A DNA stretch of 64,000 nt from Amia ocellicauda (GCF_036373705.1 NC_089863.1:7043357-7107356), one strand, 5' to 3'. Shown: positions 46,597-59,642, numbered from the stretch's first letter. The notes: generated by a model from the letters alone, not told the origin. A program made the numbers and translations.

Positions 46597-47754
46597 ACAC
46601 ACAGCACGATGTCTACGGTCACACCTGCTTCAGTCGTCTCATGTGGTGGACGCTTCTGCGTATCAACATTTTCAACAGCGCTGTTGACCTTTGCTGCTGT
46701 TGAAGATGCACCGAGTACATTAAGCATGAAAACATCCCAATCTGTACGGGCTCGAAAGGATTGTATTGTGACCCGCACATACTGCGCAGTGGACTCGTAG
46801 TCTGTTTGCACGCAGACACAAGACTTCACCTGAATCGACGTCTTTTGACGAAACTAGATTAAATGCATAGGATTTGATCATTGAAATCATCATGACAATA
46901 ACTTCATACATACATGCATGCGTGCATGCATGCTTACATACATCCAGACATACAAAGCGGTAAGACAGGGCCCTTCCCCGGGTAGCGTGTGTAGCGGAGT
47001 GCAGGTGGACCCAGGGGCGTTGTGCGGCGCTGATTCCCTCAAACGAAAACAAATGATAATAAGGCACACGTGCAAGCTTAATAATAACAGTTGGGAATAA
47101 GAAATGAGACAATGAGGTGAAAGCAAATCAAAACACAAAATAAAAGGCAATATAATGCCAACCAAAATACACAACCATATTGAATAGAGAGAAGCGAATG
47201 ATGAATGTAATAAAAATGAGAGATTAGAAGAGCTCATTAACACCGTCCGAAACATGAACTTTACATTCCTGATGCTATCTGGGCTGTACGTGCACCTTCC
47301 CCAAGGGTGAGAGCTTTGCCTCTTGTTTTATGGAGGTGTAGATCTTAATGTCATTGCTTTCGTTTCATTCCATCTTCTAATTGCACCAAGGTGTGGCTCT
47401 TTGGCTGCTGAAGTGCCCACCAGTAACTTGGGCTTTGCGGGGAATTGATTGAGGGTGGTGTGGTCACTTGAAATCTTGATAGTGGGGCCTTTTCTCACAT
47501 ACCTCGCCCCAGGACCAAAAATTCAGCGCTGGCATTTCAGCCACACCAGCCCCCACCCAAGACCCAAAGCAAGCAGACACGCCCTGCACCCTCGCAGGCC
47601 ATCTCCCACCATGCACACCGCCAACCCGGCTATTGCACTTGAGGGTAATGACAACATTTTGAGACAGGACGGAACAGGATTGCAACGTAATGGAAAGAGA
47701 TGAACACTTTATTGAGGCAGCATCATTGCTCTTCTGTAAAAGGCTGCCGTGATC

Positions 47755-47836
47755 CGACGAGGATGGGATTCGAACCCACGCGTGCACAGCACAATGGATT
47801 AGCAGTCCATCGCCTTAACCACTCGGCCACCTCGTC
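47755..47836 (-). tRNA. tRNA-Ser-GCT: tRNA-Ser(GCT), sound copy with T4 terminator
   Basis: Consensus sequence; T4 run 13 nt downstream. Confidence 0.95.
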
Positions 47837-47950
47837 TGCAGAGAGCGCTCCCCGTTGACATGCAAAGTACATTTCAAGAAAAGTAACGTGTGAAATGGAA
47901 CGACGAGGTGCAACTAGAAAAGCACCATGACTTTAATGGCTAAAGGAAGT

Positions 47951-48032
47951 TGGCAACGGTGGGATTCTAACCCATGCCTCCAAAGAGACTGGAGCTTAAA
48001 CGAAGCGCCTTAGACCACTCGGCCATGTTACC
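47951..48032 (-). pseudogene. Pseudo-Leu(UAA)
   Basis: Common faults plus A7-C66 and A49-C65. Confidence 0.82.
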
Positions 48033-48416
48033 ACACACAGCACGATGTCTACGGTCACACCTGCTTCAGTCGTCTCATGTGGTGGACGCTTCTGCGTATC
48101 AACATTTTCAACAGCGCTGTTGACCTTTGCTGCTGTTGAAGATGTACCGAGTACATTAAGCATGAAAACATCCCAATCTGTACGGGCTCGAAAGGATTGT
48201 ATTGTGACCCGCACATACTACGCAGTGGACTCGTAGTCTGTTTGCACGCAGACACAAGACTTCACCTGAATCGACGTCTTTTGACGAAACTAGATTAAAT
48301 GCATAGGATTTGATCATTGAAATCATCATGACAATAACTTCATACATACATGCATGCGTGCATGCATGCTTACATACATCCAGACATACAAAGCGTTAAG
48401 ACAGGACCCTTCCCCG

Positions 48417-48498
48417 GGTAGCGTGGCCGAGCGGTCTAAGGCGCTGGATTAAGGCTCCAGTCTCTTCGGAGGCGTGGGATCAAATCCCACCGCTGCCA
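48417..48498 (+). tRNA. tRNA-Leu-AAG: tRNA-Leu(AAG) with T54A
   Basis: T loop begins A54 (gggatcaaatccc), losing the T54-A58 contact and a B-box base; stems sound. T5 at 48508-48512. Confidence 0.75.
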
Positions 48499-49537
48499 GC
48501 AGCCATGTTTTTGCCCGTCTTCAACGACCTGGTTGACGACTTTGCTAGGTTTCAGCAAGACTCCCAGGCGGCATCCAAATGAACCAAAAACACACAGTGG
48601 TCTGTATACAGTTGTGAATGTGGCCCCACAGGATCTTAATGCAGTGTTTCGTAGATGCAGGGTCAAGACCGGGGTCGTGGATGGAAAAGCGGCGCACGCA
48701 ACCTGGGAGCAGAAACACACAGACGCACACCTGACGTTCATTACTTATGGCCCAAGTACCCGAGGAACGCTTGCTGATGGAGTGCAGGTGGACCCAGGGG
48801 CGTTGTGCGGCGCTGATTCCCTCAAACGAAAACAAATGATAATAAGGCACACGTGCAAGCTTAATAATAACAGTTGGGAATAAGAAATGAGACAATGAGG
48901 TGAAAGCAAATCAAAACACAAAATAAAAGGCAATATAATGCCAACCAAAATACACAACCATATTGAATAGAGAGAAGCGAATGATGAATGTAATAAAAAT
49001 GAGAGATTAGAAGAGCTCATTAACACCGTCCGAAACATGAACTTTACATTCCTGATGCTATCTGGGCTGTACGTGCACCTTCCCCAAGGGTGAGAGCTTT
49101 GCCTCTTGTTTAATGGAGGTGTAGATCTTAATGTCATTGCTTTCGTTTCATTCCATCTTCTAATTGCACCAAGGTGTGGCTCTTTGGCTGCTGAAGTGCC
49201 CACCAGTAACTTGGGCTTTGCGGGGAATTGATTGAGGGTGGTGTGGTCACTTGAAATCTTGATAGTGGGGCCTTTTCTCATATACCTCGCCCCAGGACCA
49301 AAAATTCAGCGCTGGCATTTCAGCCACACCAGCCCCCACCCAAGACCAAAAGCAAGCAGACACGCCCTGCACCCTCGCAGGCCATCTCCCACCATGCACA
49401 CCGCCACCCGGGCTATTGCACTCGAGGGTAATGACAACATTTTGAGACAAGACGGAACAGGATTGCAACGTAATGGAAAGAGATGAACACTTTATTGAGG
49501 CAGCATCATTGCTCTTCTGTAAAAGGCTGCCGTGATC

Positions 49538-49619
49538 CGAAGAGGATGGGATTCGAACCCACGCGTGCACAGCACAATGGATTAGCAGTCCATCGCCTTA
49601 ACCACTCGGCCACCTCGTC
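49538..49619 (-). tRNA. tRNA-Ser-GCT: tRNA-Ser(GCT), one acceptor mismatch
   Basis: C3-U70 clash (ccgaagagg); otherwise consensus; T4 run present. Confidence 0.8.
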
Positions 49620-49733
49620 TGCAGAGAGCGCTCCCCGTTGACATGCAAAGTACATTTCAAGAAAAGTAACGTGTGAAATGGAACGACGAGGTGCAACTAG
49701 GAAAGCACCATGACTTTAATGGCTAAAGGAAGT

Positions 49734-49815
49734 TGGCAACGGTGGGATTCTAACCCACGCCTCCAAAGAGACTGGAGCTTAAACGAAGCGCCTTAGACCA
49801 CTCGGCCATGTTACC
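49734..49815 (-). pseudogene. Pseudo-Leu(UAA)
   Basis: Common faults plus A7-C66. Confidence 0.82.
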
Positions 49816-50199
49816 ACACACAGCACGATGTCTACGGTCACACCTGCTTCAGTCGTCTCATGTGGTGGACGCTTCTGCGTATCAACATTTTCAACAGCGC
49901 TGTTGACCTTTGCTGCTGTTGAAGATGCACCGAGTACATTAAGCATGAAAACATCCCAATCTGTACGGGCTCGAAAGGATTGTATTGTGACCCGCACATA
50001 CTGCGCAGTGGACTCGTAGTCTGTTTGCACGCAGACACAAGACTTCACCTGAATCGACGTCTTTTGACGAAACTAGATTAAATGCATAGGATTTGATCAT
50101 TGAAATCATCATGACAATAACTTCATACATACATGCATGCGTGCATGCATGCTTACATACATCCAGACATACAAAGCGGTAAGACAGGGCCTTTCCCCG

Positions 50200-50281
50200 G
50201 GTAGCGTGGCCGAGCGGTCTAAGGTGCTGGATTAAGGCTCCAGTCTCTTCGGAGGCGTGGGTTCGAATCCCACCGCTGACA
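50200..50281 (+). tRNA. tRNA-Leu-AAG: tRNA-Leu(AAG), G57 copy with one acceptor mismatch
   Basis: The only Leu copy with G57 (TTCGAAT), the usual vertebrate base, but C71 is A, giving a G2-A71 clash. T5 at 50291-50295. Confidence 0.82.
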
Positions 50282-51320
50282 GCAGCCATGTTTTTGCCCG
50301 TCTTCAACGACCTGGTTGACGACTTTGCTAGGTTTCAGCAAGACTCCCAGGCGGCATCCAAATGAACCAAAAACACACAGTGGTCTGTATACAGTTGTGA
50401 ATGTGGCCCCACAGGATCTTAATGCAGTGTTTCGTAGATGAAGGGTCAAGACCGGGGTCGTGGATGGAAAAGCGCCGCACGCAACCTGGGAGCAGAAACA
50501 CACAGACGCACACATGACGTTCATTACTTATGGCCCAAGTACCCGAGGAACGCTTGCTGATGGAGTGCAGGTGGACCCAGGGGCGTTGTGCGGCGCTGAT
50601 TCCCTCAAACGAAAACAAATGATAATAAGGCACACGTGCAAGCTTAATAATAACAGTTGGGAATAAGAAATGAGACAATGAGGTGAAAGCAAATCAAAAC
50701 ACAAAATAAAAGGCAATATAATGCCAACCAAAATACACAACCATATTGAATAGAGAGAAGCGAATGATGAATGTAATAATAATGAGAGATTAGAAGAGCT
50801 CATTAACACCGTCCGAAACATGAACTTTACATTCCTGATGCTATCTGGGCTGTACGTGCACCTTCCCCAAGGGTGAGAGCTTTGCCTCTTGTTTTATGGA
50901 GGTGTAGATCTTAATGTCATTGCTTTCGTTTCATTCCATGTTCTAATTGCACCAAGGTGTGGCTCTTTGGCTGCTGAAGTGCCCACCAGTAACTTGGGCT
51001 TTGCGGGGAATTGATTGAGGGTGGTGTGGTCACTTGAAATCTTGATAGTGGGGCCTTTTCTCATATACCTCGCCCCAGGACCAAAAATTCAGCGCTGGCA
51101 TTTCAGCCACACCAGCCCCCACCCAAGACCAAAAGCAAGCAGACACGCCCTGCACCCTCGCAGGCCATCTCCCACCATGCACACCGCCACCCCGGCTATT
51201 GCACTCGAGGGTAATGACAACATTTTGAGACAGGACGGAACAGGATTGCAACGTAATGGAAAGAGATGAACACTTTATTGAGGCAGCATCATTGCTCTTC
51301 TGTAAAAGGCTGCCGTGATC

Positions 51321-51402
51321 CGACGAGGATGGGATTCGAACCCACGCGTGCACAGCACAATGGATTAGCAGTCCATCGCCTTAACCACTCGGCCACCTCG
51401 TC
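51321..51402 (-). tRNA. tRNA-Ser-GCT: tRNA-Ser(GCT), sound copy with T4 terminator
   Basis: Consensus sequence; T4 run 13 nt downstream. Confidence 0.95.
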
Positions 51403-51516
51403 TGCAGAGAGCGCTCATCGTTGACATGCAAAGTACATTTCAAGAAAAGTAACGTGTGAAATGGAACGACGAGGTGCAACTAGGAAAGCACCATGACTTT
51501 AATGGCTAAAGGAAGT

Positions 51517-51598
51517 TGGCAACGGTGGAATTCTAACCCACGCCTCCAAAGAGACTGGAGCTTAAACGAAGCGCCTTAGACCACTCGGCCTCGTTACC
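51517..51598 (-). pseudogene. Pseudo-Leu(UAA), most decayed
   Basis: Common faults plus both A8 and U61. Confidence 0.82.
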
Positions 51599-51982
51599 AC
51601 ACACAGCATGATGTCTACGGTCACACCTGCTTCAGTCGTCTCATGTGGTGGACGCTTCTGCGTATCAACATTTTCAACAGCGCTGTTGACCTTTGCTGCT
51701 GTTGAAGATGTACCGAGTACATTAAGCATGAAAACATCCCAATCTGTACGGGCTCTAAAGGATTGTATTGTGACCCGCACATACTGCGCAGTGGACTCGT
51801 AGTCTGTTTGCACGCAGACACAAGACTTCACCTGAATCGACGTCTTTTGACGAAACTAGATTAAATGCATAGGATTTGATCATTGAAATCATCATGACAA
51901 TAACTTCATACATACATGCATGCGTGCATGCATGCTTACATACATCCAGACATACAAAGCGGTAAGACAGGGCCCTTCCCCG

Positions 51983-52064
51983 GGTAGCGTGGCCGAGCGG
52001 TCTAAGGTGCTGGATTAAGGCTCCAGACTCTTCGGAGGCGTGGGTTCAAATCCCACTGCTGCCA
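51983..52064 (+). tRNA. tRNA-Leu-AAG: tRNA-Leu(AAG)
   Basis: G10-U25 and G7-U66 wobbles and an unpaired-base change at the start of the variable arm (ccagactc). T5 at 52074-52078. Confidence 0.9.
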
Positions 52065-53103
52065 GCAGCCATGTTTTTGCCCGTCTTCAACGACCTGGTT
52101 GACGACTTTGCTAGGTTTCAGCAAGACTCCCAGGCGGCATCCAAATGAACCAAAAACACACAGTGGTCTGTATACAGTTGTGAATGTGGCCCCACAGGAT
52201 CTTAATGCAGTGTTTCGTAGATGCAGGGTCAAGACCGGGGTCGTGGATGGACAAGCGGCGCACGCAACCTGGGAGCAGAAACACACAGACGCACACCTGA
52301 CGTTCATTACTTATGGCCCAAGTACCCGAGGAACGCTTGCTGATGGAGTGCAGGTGGACCCAGGGGCGTTGTGCGTCGCTGATTCCCTCAAACGAAAACA
52401 AATGATAATAAGGCACACGGGCAAGCTTAATAATAAAAGTTGGGAATAAGAAATGAGACAATGAGGTGAAAGCAAATCAAAACACAAAATAAAAGGCAAT
52501 ATAATGCCAACCAAAATACACAACCATATTGAATAGAGAGAAGCGAATGATGAATGTAATAAAAATGAGAGATTAGAAGAGCTCATTAACACCGTCCGAA
52601 ACATGAACTTTACATTCCTGATGCTATCTGGGCTGTACGTGCACCTTCCCCAAGGGTGAGAGCTTTGCCTCTTGTTTTATGGAGGTGTAGATCTTAATGT
52701 CATTGCTTTCGTTTCATTCCATCTTCTAATTGCACCAAGGTGTGGCTCTTTGGCTGCTGAAGTGCCCACCAGTAACTTGGGCTTTGCGGGGAATTGATTG
52801 AGGGTGGTGTGGTCACTTGAAATCTTGATAGTGGGGCCTTTTCTCATATACCTCGCCCCAGGACCAAAAATTCAGCACTGGCATTTCAGCCACACCAGCC
52901 CCCACCCAAGACCCAAAGCAAGCAGACACACCCTGCACCCTCGCAGGCCATCTCCCACCATGCACACCGCCACCCCGGCTATTGCACTCGAGGGTAATGA
53001 CAACATTTTGAGACAGGACGGAACAGGACTGCAACGTAATGGAAAGAGATGAACACTTTATTGAGGCAGCATCATTGCTCTTCTGTAAGAGGCTGCCATG
53101 ATC

Positions 53104-53185
53104 CGACTAGGATGGGATTCGAACCCATGCGTGCACAGCACAATGGATTAGCAGTCCATCGCCTTAACCACTCGGCCACCGCGTC
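53104..53185 (-). pseudogene. tRNA-Ser(GCT) with broken acceptor stem
   Basis: GACGCGG against CCTAGTC gives adjacent clashes G4-A69 and C5-U68. A49-U65 variant. No nearby T4 run. Confidence 0.65.
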
Positions 53186-53299
53186 TGCCGAAAGCGCTCC
53201 CCGTTGACATGCAAAGTACATTTCAAGAAAAGTAACGTGTGAAATGGAACGACGAGGTGCAACTAGGAAAGCACCATGACTTTAATGGCTAAAGGAAGT

Positions 53300-53381
53300 T
53301 GGCAACGGTGGGATTCTAACCCACGCCTCCAAAGAGACTGGAGCTTAAATGAAGCGCCTTAGACCACTCGGCCACGTTACC
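53300..53381 (-). pseudogene. Pseudo-Leu(UAA), A31 variant
   Basis: As 6796-6877. Confidence 0.82.
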
Positions 53382-54539
53382 ACACACAGCACGATGTCTA
53401 CGGTCACACCTGCTTCAGTCGTCTCATGTGGTGGACGCTTCTGCGTATCAACATTTTCAACAGCGCTGTTGACCTTTGCTGCTGTTGAAGATGCACCGAG
53501 TACATTAAGCATGAAAACATCCCAATCTGTACGGGCTCGAAAGGATTGTATTGTGACCCGCACATACTGCGCAGTGGACTCGTAGTCTGTTTGCACGCAG
53601 ACACAAGACTTCACCTGAATCGACGTCTTTTGACGAAACTAGATTAAATGCATAGGATTTGATCATTGAAATCATCATGACAATAACTTCATACATACAT
53701 GCATGCGTGCATGCATGCTTACATACATCCAGACATACAAAGCGGTAAGACAGGGCCCTTCCCCGGGTAGCGTGTGTAGCGGAGTGCAGGTGGACCCAGG
53801 GGCGTTGTGCGGCGCTGATTCCCTCAAACGAAAACAAATGATAATAAGGCACACGTGCAAGCTTAATAATAACAGTTGGGAATAAGAAATGAGACAATGA
53901 GGTGAAAGCAAATCAAAACACAAAACAAAAGGCAATATAATGCCAACCAAAATACACAACCATATTGAATAGAGAGAAGCGAATGATGAATGTAATTAAA
54001 ATGAGAGATTAGAAGAGCTCATTAACACCGTCCGAAACATGAACTTTACATTCCTGATGCTATCTGGGCTGTACGTGCACCTTCCCCAAGGGTGAGAGCT
54101 TTGCCTCTTGTTTTATGGAGGTGTAGATCTTAATGTCATTGCTTTCGTTTCATTCCATGTTCTAATTGCACCAAGGTGTGGCTCTTTGGCTGCTGAAGTG
54201 CCCACCAGTAACTTGGGCTTTGCGGGGAATTGATTGAGGGTGGTGTGGTCACTTGAAATCTTGATAGTGGGGCCTTTTCTCATATACCTCGCCCCAGGAC
54301 CAAAAATTCAGCGCTGGCATTTCAGCCACACCAGCCCCCACCCAAGACCCAAAGCAAGCAGACACGCCCTGCACCCTCGCAGGCCATCTCCCACCATGCA
54401 CACCGCCACCCCGGCTATTGCACTCGAGGGTAATGACAACATTTTGAGACAGGACGGAACAGGATTGCAACGTAATGGAAAGAGATGAACACTTTATTGA
54501 GGCAGCATCATTGCTCTTCTGTAAAAGGCTGCCGTGATC

Positions 54540-54621
54540 CGACGAGGATGGGATTCGAACCCACGCGTGCACAGCACAATGGATTAGCAGTCCATCGCCT
54601 TAACCACTCGGCCACCTCGTC
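54540..54621 (-). tRNA. tRNA-Ser-GCT: tRNA-Ser(GCT), sound copy with T4 terminator
   Basis: Consensus sequence; T4 run 13 nt downstream. Confidence 0.95.
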
Positions 54622-54735
54622 TGCAGAGAGTGCTCCCCGTTGACATGCAAAGTACATTTCAAGAAAAGTAACGTGTGAAATGGAACGACGAGGTGCAACT
54701 AGGAAAGCACCATGACTTTAATGGCTAAAGGAAGT

Positions 54736-54817
54736 TGGCAACGGTGGGATTCTAACCCACGCCTCCAAAGAGACTGGAGCTTAAACGAAGCGCCTTAGAC
54801 CACTCGGCCATGTTACC
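54736..54817 (-). pseudogene. Pseudo-Leu(UAA)
   Basis: Common faults plus A7-C66. Confidence 0.82.
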
Positions 54818-55654
54818 ACACACAGCACGATGTCTACGGTCACACCTGCTTCAGTCGTCTCATGTGGTGGACGCTTCTGCGTATCAACATTTTCAACAGC
54901 GAGGGTGGACCCAGGGGCTTTGTGCGTCGCTGATTCCCTCAAACGAAAACAAATGATAATAAGGCACACGGGCAAGCTTAATAATAAAAGTTGGGAATAA
55001 GAAATGAGACAATGAGGTGAAAGCAAATCAAAACACAAAATAAAAGGCAATATAATGCCAACCAAAATACACAACCATATTGAATAGAGAGAAGCGAATG
55101 ATGAATGTAATAAAAATGAGAGATTAGAAGAGCTCATTAACACCGTCCGAAACATGAACTTTACATTCCTGATGCTATCTGGGCTGTACGTGCACCTTCC
55201 CCAAGGGTGAGAGCTTTGCCTCTTGTTTTATGGAGGTGTAGATCTTAATGTCATTGCTTTCGTTTCATTCCATGTTCTAATTGCACCAAGGTGTGGCTCT
55301 TTGGCTGCTGAAGTGCCCACCAGTAACTTGGGCTTTGCGGGGAATTGATTGAGGGTGGTGTGGTCACTTGAAATCTTGATAGTGGGGCCTTTTCTCATAT
55401 ACCTCGCCCCAGGACCAAAATTTCAGCGCTGGCATTTCAGCCACACCAGCCCCCACCCAAGACCCAAAGCAAGCAGACACGCCCTGCACCCTCGCAGGCC
55501 ATCTCCCACCATGCACACCGCCACCCCAGCTATTGCACTCGAGGGTAATGTCAACATTTTGAGACAGGACAGAACAGGATTGCAACGTAATGGAAAGAGA
55601 TGAACACTTTATTGAGGCAGCATCATTGCTCTTCTGTAAGAGGCTGCCGTGATC

Positions 55655-55736
55655 CGACGAGGATGGGATTCGAACCCATGCGTGCACAGCACAATGGATT
55701 AGCAGTCCATCGCCTTAACCACTCGGCCACCTCGTC
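55655..55736 (-). tRNA. tRNA-Ser-GCT: tRNA-Ser(GCT)
   Basis: Sound, A49-U65 variant; no nearby T4 run. Confidence 0.93.
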
Positions 55737-55850
55737 TGCCGAGAGTGCTCCCCGTTGACATGCAAAGTACATTTCAAGAAAAGTAACGTGTGAAATGGAA
55801 CGACGAGGTGCAACTAGGAAAGCACCATGACTTTAATGGCTAAAGGAAGT

Positions 55851-55932
55851 TGGCAACGGTGGGATTCTAACCCACGCCTCCAAAGAGACTGGAGCTTAAA
55901 CGAAGCGCCTTAGACCACTCGGCCACGTTACC
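55851..55932 (-). pseudogene. Pseudo-Leu(UAA)
   Basis: Same as 681-762. Confidence 0.82.
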
Positions 55933-57091
55933 ACACACAGCACGATGTCTACGGTCACACCTGCTTCAGTCGTCTCATGTGGTGGACGCTTCTGCGTATC
56001 AACATTTTCAACAGCGCTGTTGACCTTTGCTGCTGTTGAAGATGCACCGAGTACATTAAGCATGAAAACATCCCAATCTGTACGGGCTCGAAAGGATTGT
56101 ATTGTGACCCGCACATACTGCGCAGTGGACTCGTAGTCTGTTTGCACGCAGACACAAGACTTCACCTGAATCGACGTCTTTTGACGAAACTAGATTAAAT
56201 GCATAGGATTTGATCATTGAAATCATCATGACAATAACTTCATACATACATGCATGCGTGCATGCATGCTTACATACATCCAGACATACAAAGCGGTAAG
56301 ACAGGGCCCTTCCCCGAGGAACGCTTGCTGATGGAGTGCAGGTGGACCCAGGGGCGTTGTGCGGCGCTGATTCCCTCAAACGAAAACAAATGATAATAAG
56401 GCACACGTGCAAGCTTAATAATAAAAGTTGGGAATAAGAAATGAGACAATGAGGTGAAAGCAAATCAAAACACAAAATAAAAGGCAATATAATGCCAACC
56501 AAAATACACAACCATATTGAATAGAGAGAAGCGAATGATGAATGTAATAAAAATGAGAGATTAGAAGAGCTCATTAACACTGTCCGAAACATGAACTTTA
56601 CATTCCTGATGCTATCTGGGCTGTACGTGCACCTTCCCCAAGGGTGAGAGCTTTGCCTCTTGTTTTATGGAGGTGTAGATCTTAATGTCATTGCTTTCGT
56701 TTCATTCCATGTTCTAATTGCACCAAGGTGTGGCTCTTTGGCTGCTGAAGTGCCCACCAGTAACTTGGGCTTTGCGGGGAATTGATTGAGGGTGGTGTGG
56801 TCACTTGAAATCTTGATAGTGGGGCCTTTTCTCATATACCTCGCCCCAGGACCAAAAATTCAGCGCTGGCATTTCAGCCACACCAGCCCCCACCCAAGAC
56901 CCAAAGCAAGCAGACACGCCCTGCACCCTCGCAGGCCATCTCCCACCATGCACACCGCCACCCCGGCTATTGCACTCGAGGGTAATGACAACATTTTGAG
57001 ACAGGACGGAACAGGATTGCAACGTAATGGAAAGAGATGAACACTTTATTGAGGCAGCATCATTGCTCTTCTGTAAAAGGCTGCCGTGATC

Positions 57092-57173
57092 CGACGAGGA
57101 TGGGATTCGAACCCACGCGTGCACAGCACAATGGATTAGCAGTCCATCGCCTTAACCACTCGGCCACCTCTTC
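57092..57173 (-). tRNA. tRNA-Ser-GCT: tRNA-Ser(GCT), one acceptor mismatch
   Basis: GAAGAGG acceptor gives an A3-G70 clash (cctcttctac on plus); T4 run present. Confidence 0.8.
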
Positions 57174-57287
57174 TACAGAGAGCGCTCCCCGTTGACATGC
57201 AAAGTACATTTCAAGAAAAGTAACGTGTGAAATGGAACGACGAGGTGCAACTAGGAAAGCACCATGACTTTAATGGCTAAAGGAAGT

Positions 57288-57369
57288 TGGCAACGGTGGG
57301 ATTCTAACCCACGCCTCCAAAGAGACTGGAGCTTAAACGAAGCGCCTTAGACCACTCGGCCATGTTACC
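57288..57369 (-). pseudogene. Pseudo-Leu(UAA)
   Basis: Common faults plus A7-C66. Confidence 0.82.
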
Positions 57370-58206
57370 ACACACAGCACGATGTCTACGGTCACACCTG
57401 CTTCAGTCGTCTCATGTGGTGGACGCTTCTGCGTATCAACATTTTCAACAGCGAGGGTGGACCCAGGGGCTTTGTGCGTCGCTGATTCCCTCAAACGAAA
57501 ACAAATGATAATAAGGCACACGGGCAAGCTTAATAATAAAAGTTGGGAATAAGAAATGAGACAATGAGGTGAAAGCAAATCAAAACACAAAATAAAAGGC
57601 AATATAATGCCAACCAAAATACACAACCATATTGAATAGAGAGAAGCGAATGATGAATGTAATAAAAATGAGAGATTAGAAGAGCTCATTAACACCGTCC
57701 GAAACATGAACTTTACATTCCTGATGCTATCTGGGCTGTACGTGCACCTTCCCCAAGGGTGAGAGCTTTGCCTCTTGTTTTATGGAGGTGTAGATCTTAA
57801 TGTCATTGCTTTCGTTTCATTCCATGTTCTAATTGCACCAAGGTGTGGCTCTTTGGCTGCTGAAGTGCCCACCAGTAACTTGGGCTTTGCGGGGAATTGA
57901 TTGAGGGTGGTGTGGTCACTTGAAATCTTGATAGTGGGGCCTTTTCTCATATACCTCGCCCCAGGACCAAAAATTCAGCGCTGGCATTTCAGCCACACCA
58001 GCCCCCACCCAAGACCCAAAGCAAGCAGACACGCCCTGCACCCTCGCAGGCCATCTCCCACCATGCACACCGCCACCCCGGCTATTGCACTCGAGGGTAA
58101 TGACAACATTTTGAGACAGGACGGAACAGGATTGCAACGTAATGGAAAGAGATGAACACTTTATTGAGGCAGCATCATTGCTCTTCTGTAAGAGGCTGCC
58201 GTGATC

Positions 58207-58288
58207 CGACGAGGATGGGATTCGAACCCATGCGTGCACAGCACAATGGATTAGCAGTCCATCGCCTTAACCACTCGGCCACCTCGTC
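58207..58288 (-). tRNA. tRNA-Ser-GCT: tRNA-Ser(GCT)
   Basis: Sound, A49-U65 variant; no nearby T4 run. Confidence 0.93.
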
Positions 58289-58402
58289 TGCCGAGAGCGC
58301 TCCCCGTTGACATGCAAAGTACATTTCAAGAAAAGTAACGTGTGAAATGGAACGACGAGGTGCAACTAGGAAAGCACCATGACTTTAATGGCTAAAGGAA
58401 GT

Positions 58403-58484
58403 TGGCAACGGTGGGATTCTAACCCACGCCTCCAAAGAGACTGGAGCTTAAATGAAGCGCCTTAGACCACTCGGCCACGTTACC
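58403..58484 (-). pseudogene. Pseudo-Leu(UAA), A31 variant
   Basis: As 6796-6877. Confidence 0.82.
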
Positions 58485-59642
58485 ACACACAGCACGATGT
58501 CTACGGTCACACCTGCTTCAGTCGTCTCATGTGGTGGACGCTTCTGCGTATCAACATTTTCAACAGCGCTGTTGACCTTTGCTGCTGTTGAAGATGCACC
58601 GAGTACATTAAGCATGAAAACATCCCAATCTGTACGGGCTCGAAAGGATTGTATTGTGACCCGCACATACTGCGCAGTGGACTCGTAGTCTGTTTGCACG
58701 CAGACACAAGACTTCACCTGAATCGACGTCTTTTGACGAAACTAGATTAAATGCATAGGATTTGATCATTGAAATCATCATGACAATAACTTCATACATA
58801 CATGCATGCGTGCATGCATGCTTACATACATCCAGACATACAAAGCGGTAAGACAGGGCCCTTCCCCGAGGAACGCTTGCTGATGGAGTGCAGGTGGACC
58901 CAGGGGCGTTGTGCGGCGCTGATTCCCTCAAACGAAAACAAATGATAATAAGGCACACGTGCAAGCTTAATAATAACAGTTGGGAATAAGAAATGAGACA
59001 ATGAGGTGAAAGCAAATCAAAACACAAAATAAAAGGCAATATAATGCCAACCAAAATACACAACCATATTGAATAGAGAGAAGCGAATGATGAATGTAAT
59101 AAAAATGAGAGATTAGAAGAGCTCATTAACACCGTCCGAAACATGAACTTTACATTCCTGATGCTATCTGGGGTGTACGTGCACCTTCCCCAAGGGTGAG
59201 AGCTTTGCCTCTTGTTTTATGGAGGTGTAGATCTTAATGTCATTGCTTTCGTTTCATTCCATCTTCTAATTGCACCAAGGTGTGGCTCTTTGGCTGCTGA
59301 AGTGCCCACCAGTAACTTGGGCTTTGCGGGGAATTGATTGAGGGTGGTGTGGTCACTTGAAATCTTGATAGTGGGGCCTTTTCTCACATACCTCGCCCCA
59401 GGACCAAAAATTCAGCGCTGGCATTTCAGCCACACCAGCCCCCACCCAAGACCCAAAGCAAGCAGACACGCCCTGCACCCTCGCAGGCCATCTCCCACCA
59501 TGCACACCGCCACCCCGGCTATTGCACTTGAGGGAATGACAACATTTTGAGACAGGACGGAACAGGATTGCAACGTAATGGAAAGAGATGAACACTTTAT
59601 TGAGGCAGCATCATTGCTCTTCTGTAAAAGGCTGCCGTGATC

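Larger units (their letters stand above)
45835..47270. repeat. Unit 30, medium form (M, 1,436 bp)
   Basis: Standard M scar; tctggggtgt opening. Confidence 0.94.
47271..49053. repeat. Unit 31, long form (L, 1,783 bp)
   Basis: Private changes tactacgcag and aagcgttaag; central part like unit 28. Confidence 0.94.
49054..50836. repeat. Unit 32, long form (L, 1,783 bp)
   Basis: Private tgtttaatgg in the left spacer removes a stop in a minus-strand frame by chance. Confidence 0.94.
50837..52619. repeat. Unit 33, long form (L, 1,783 bp)
   Basis: Right half of the gtgcgtcgc/aataaaagttg haplotype. Confidence 0.94.
52620..54055. repeat. Unit 34, medium form (M, 1,436 bp)
   Basis: Standard M scar; private aaaacaaaagg and gtaattaaaatg. 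Confidence 0.94.
54056..55170. repeat. Unit 35, short form (S, 1,115 bp)
   Basis: Same scar as the S units of block A, 38 kb away. First unit of block C. Confidence 0.94.
55171..56607. repeat. Unit 36, medium form M' (1,437 bp)
   Basis: Same cccg-microhomology junction as unit 29, but with aataaaagttg in the right spacer where units 29 and 38 have aataacagttg. Confidence 0.94.
56608..57722. repeat. Unit 37, short form (S, 1,115 bp)
   Basis: Second short unit of block C. Confidence 0.94.
54056..59159. repeat. Higher-order repeat C: S-M' dimer of 2,552 bp, two copies
   Basis: Unit starts 54056 and 56608 lie 2,552 bp apart, and the second dimer ends at 59159, again 2,552 bp. Each dimer is a 1,115-bp short unit followed by a 1,437-bp M' unit. 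Neither unit type carries Leu(AAG), so this 5-kb stretch holds only Ser(GCT) and pseudo-Leu. Confidence 0.93.
57723..59159. repeat. Unit 38, medium form M' (1,437 bp)
   Basis: Same junction as unit 29. Ends block C. Confidence 0.94.

Noticed and set aside
48745-49281. 178-codon minus-strand frame in units 31-32
   Set aside because: It exists only because one base change in this copy removes a stop present in the other units. The frame spans a unit boundary, and it has no sign of coding selection.
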